From contig CAMPJM010000289.1 in the NCBI GenBank assembly GCA_946886805.1, forward strand, positions 1 through 5,724: a stretch of DNA of 5,724 nucleotides, given 5' to 3'. The notes under the pieces are model-generated. The model was not told the DNA's origin, did no database searches, and saw nothing but the letters and a program-made list of their open reading frames with translations. This document shows, piece by piece, positions 5,461 through 5,724 of this stretch. The position numbers were made by a program, and so were the translations under genes. Source of the stretch: an uncultured Flammeovirgaceae bacterium (GTDB taxonomy: Bacteria; Bacteroidota; Bacteroidia; Cytophagales; Cyclobacteriaceae). Every line of letters starts with the position of its first letter. Position 1 is the stretch's first letter.

Positions 5461-5724
5461 CTAATGTGCCTTCAACCAATTTTCGCCAAATCCCGCTTCA
5501 ACTTCCATAGGCACTTCCAGAATGATGGCGTTTTTCATATATCCAATGATCTTTTCCTGCATCAGTTCTTTTTCGTCCTTATGCACTTCAAAAACCAATT
5601 CATCATGCACCTGCATGATCATTTTAGAAAGAAGTTGTTTACCATCTATCCTTTCCTCTTCCATCCATTTATGAATCTTGATCATCGCTACTTTTATAAT
5701 ATCAGCAGCACTACCCTGAATGGG
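5461..5724 (-). CDS. polA: DNA polymerase I, C-terminal end (5' part outside window)
   Basis: The reading frame is open to the right edge, giving the last 87 residues plus a TAG stop. The visible protein begins PIQGSAADIIKVAMIKIH, the helix found in family A polymerases as PxQGTAADIIKxAM. It continues to MIMQVHDELVFEV, motif C of the polymerase palm, whose VHDEL Asp is one of the two catalytic metal ligands. It ends EVEAGFGENWLKAH, the typical Pol I C-terminus. The enzyme fills gaps after excision repair and replaces Okazaki primers. The exonuclease domains, fingers and most of the palm lie beyond the window, so their state is unknown. An internal ATG at 5685 is not the start, because homology continues upstream to the edge. 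Confidence 0.95.
   Translation of the reverse strand, partial: PIQGSAADIIKVAMIKIHKWMEEERIDGKQLLSKMIMQVHDELVFEVHKDEKELMQEKIIGYMKNAIILEVPMEVEAGFGENWLKAH

Overview
The window looks like chromosomal DNA from a member of the Bacteroidota, most likely a flavobacterium. It is AT-rich, its genes lack clear Shine-Dalgarno sequences, and its proteins read like flavobacterial ones. The gaps carry palindromic repeats of a kind I associate with this group. This placement is inference from style, not from a marker gene.

Layout, left to right. A + strand gene (124-885) encodes an exported dienelactone-hydrolase-like alpha/beta hydrolase with a Ser in place of the usual Cys nucleophile. A 330-bp gene-free gap (886-1215) with a GCCTGATC/GATCAGGC inverted repeat separates it from four minus-strand genes. 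Reading leftwards from the right edge, these are: the 3' end of polA (DNA polymerase I, 5461 to the edge), a compact UvrD/FBH1-like superfamily 1 helicase with a C-terminal Myb/SANT-like helix-turn-helix (3478-5289), a serine racemase/threonine ammonia-lyase-type PLP enzyme (2003-2962), and a small class I SAM-dependent methyltransferase (1216-1794).

The minus-strand genes share orientation, but 171-, 515- and 208-bp gaps separate them. Each gap contains a different palindromic element, so they probably do not form one tight operon. No functional pathway joins them. polA and the helicase both act in DNA replication or repair, but the link is only positional.

The most distinctive content is non-coding. 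First, 3154-3368 is a 215-bp miniature-transposon-like element with 19-bp terminal inverted repeats (18/19), flanked by an 8-bp direct repeat TTAGTTAA. Inside it are four hairpin units arranged as a nested mirror, with stems that covary. Second, 1835-1951 is a 117-bp element with 20-bp terminal inverted repeats (19/20) and a chain of three mutually exclusive GC-rich hairpins. Third, 5402-5437 is a perfect 36-bp palindrome just past polA. I see no CRISPR array, tRNA, rRNA, transposase gene or defence cluster.
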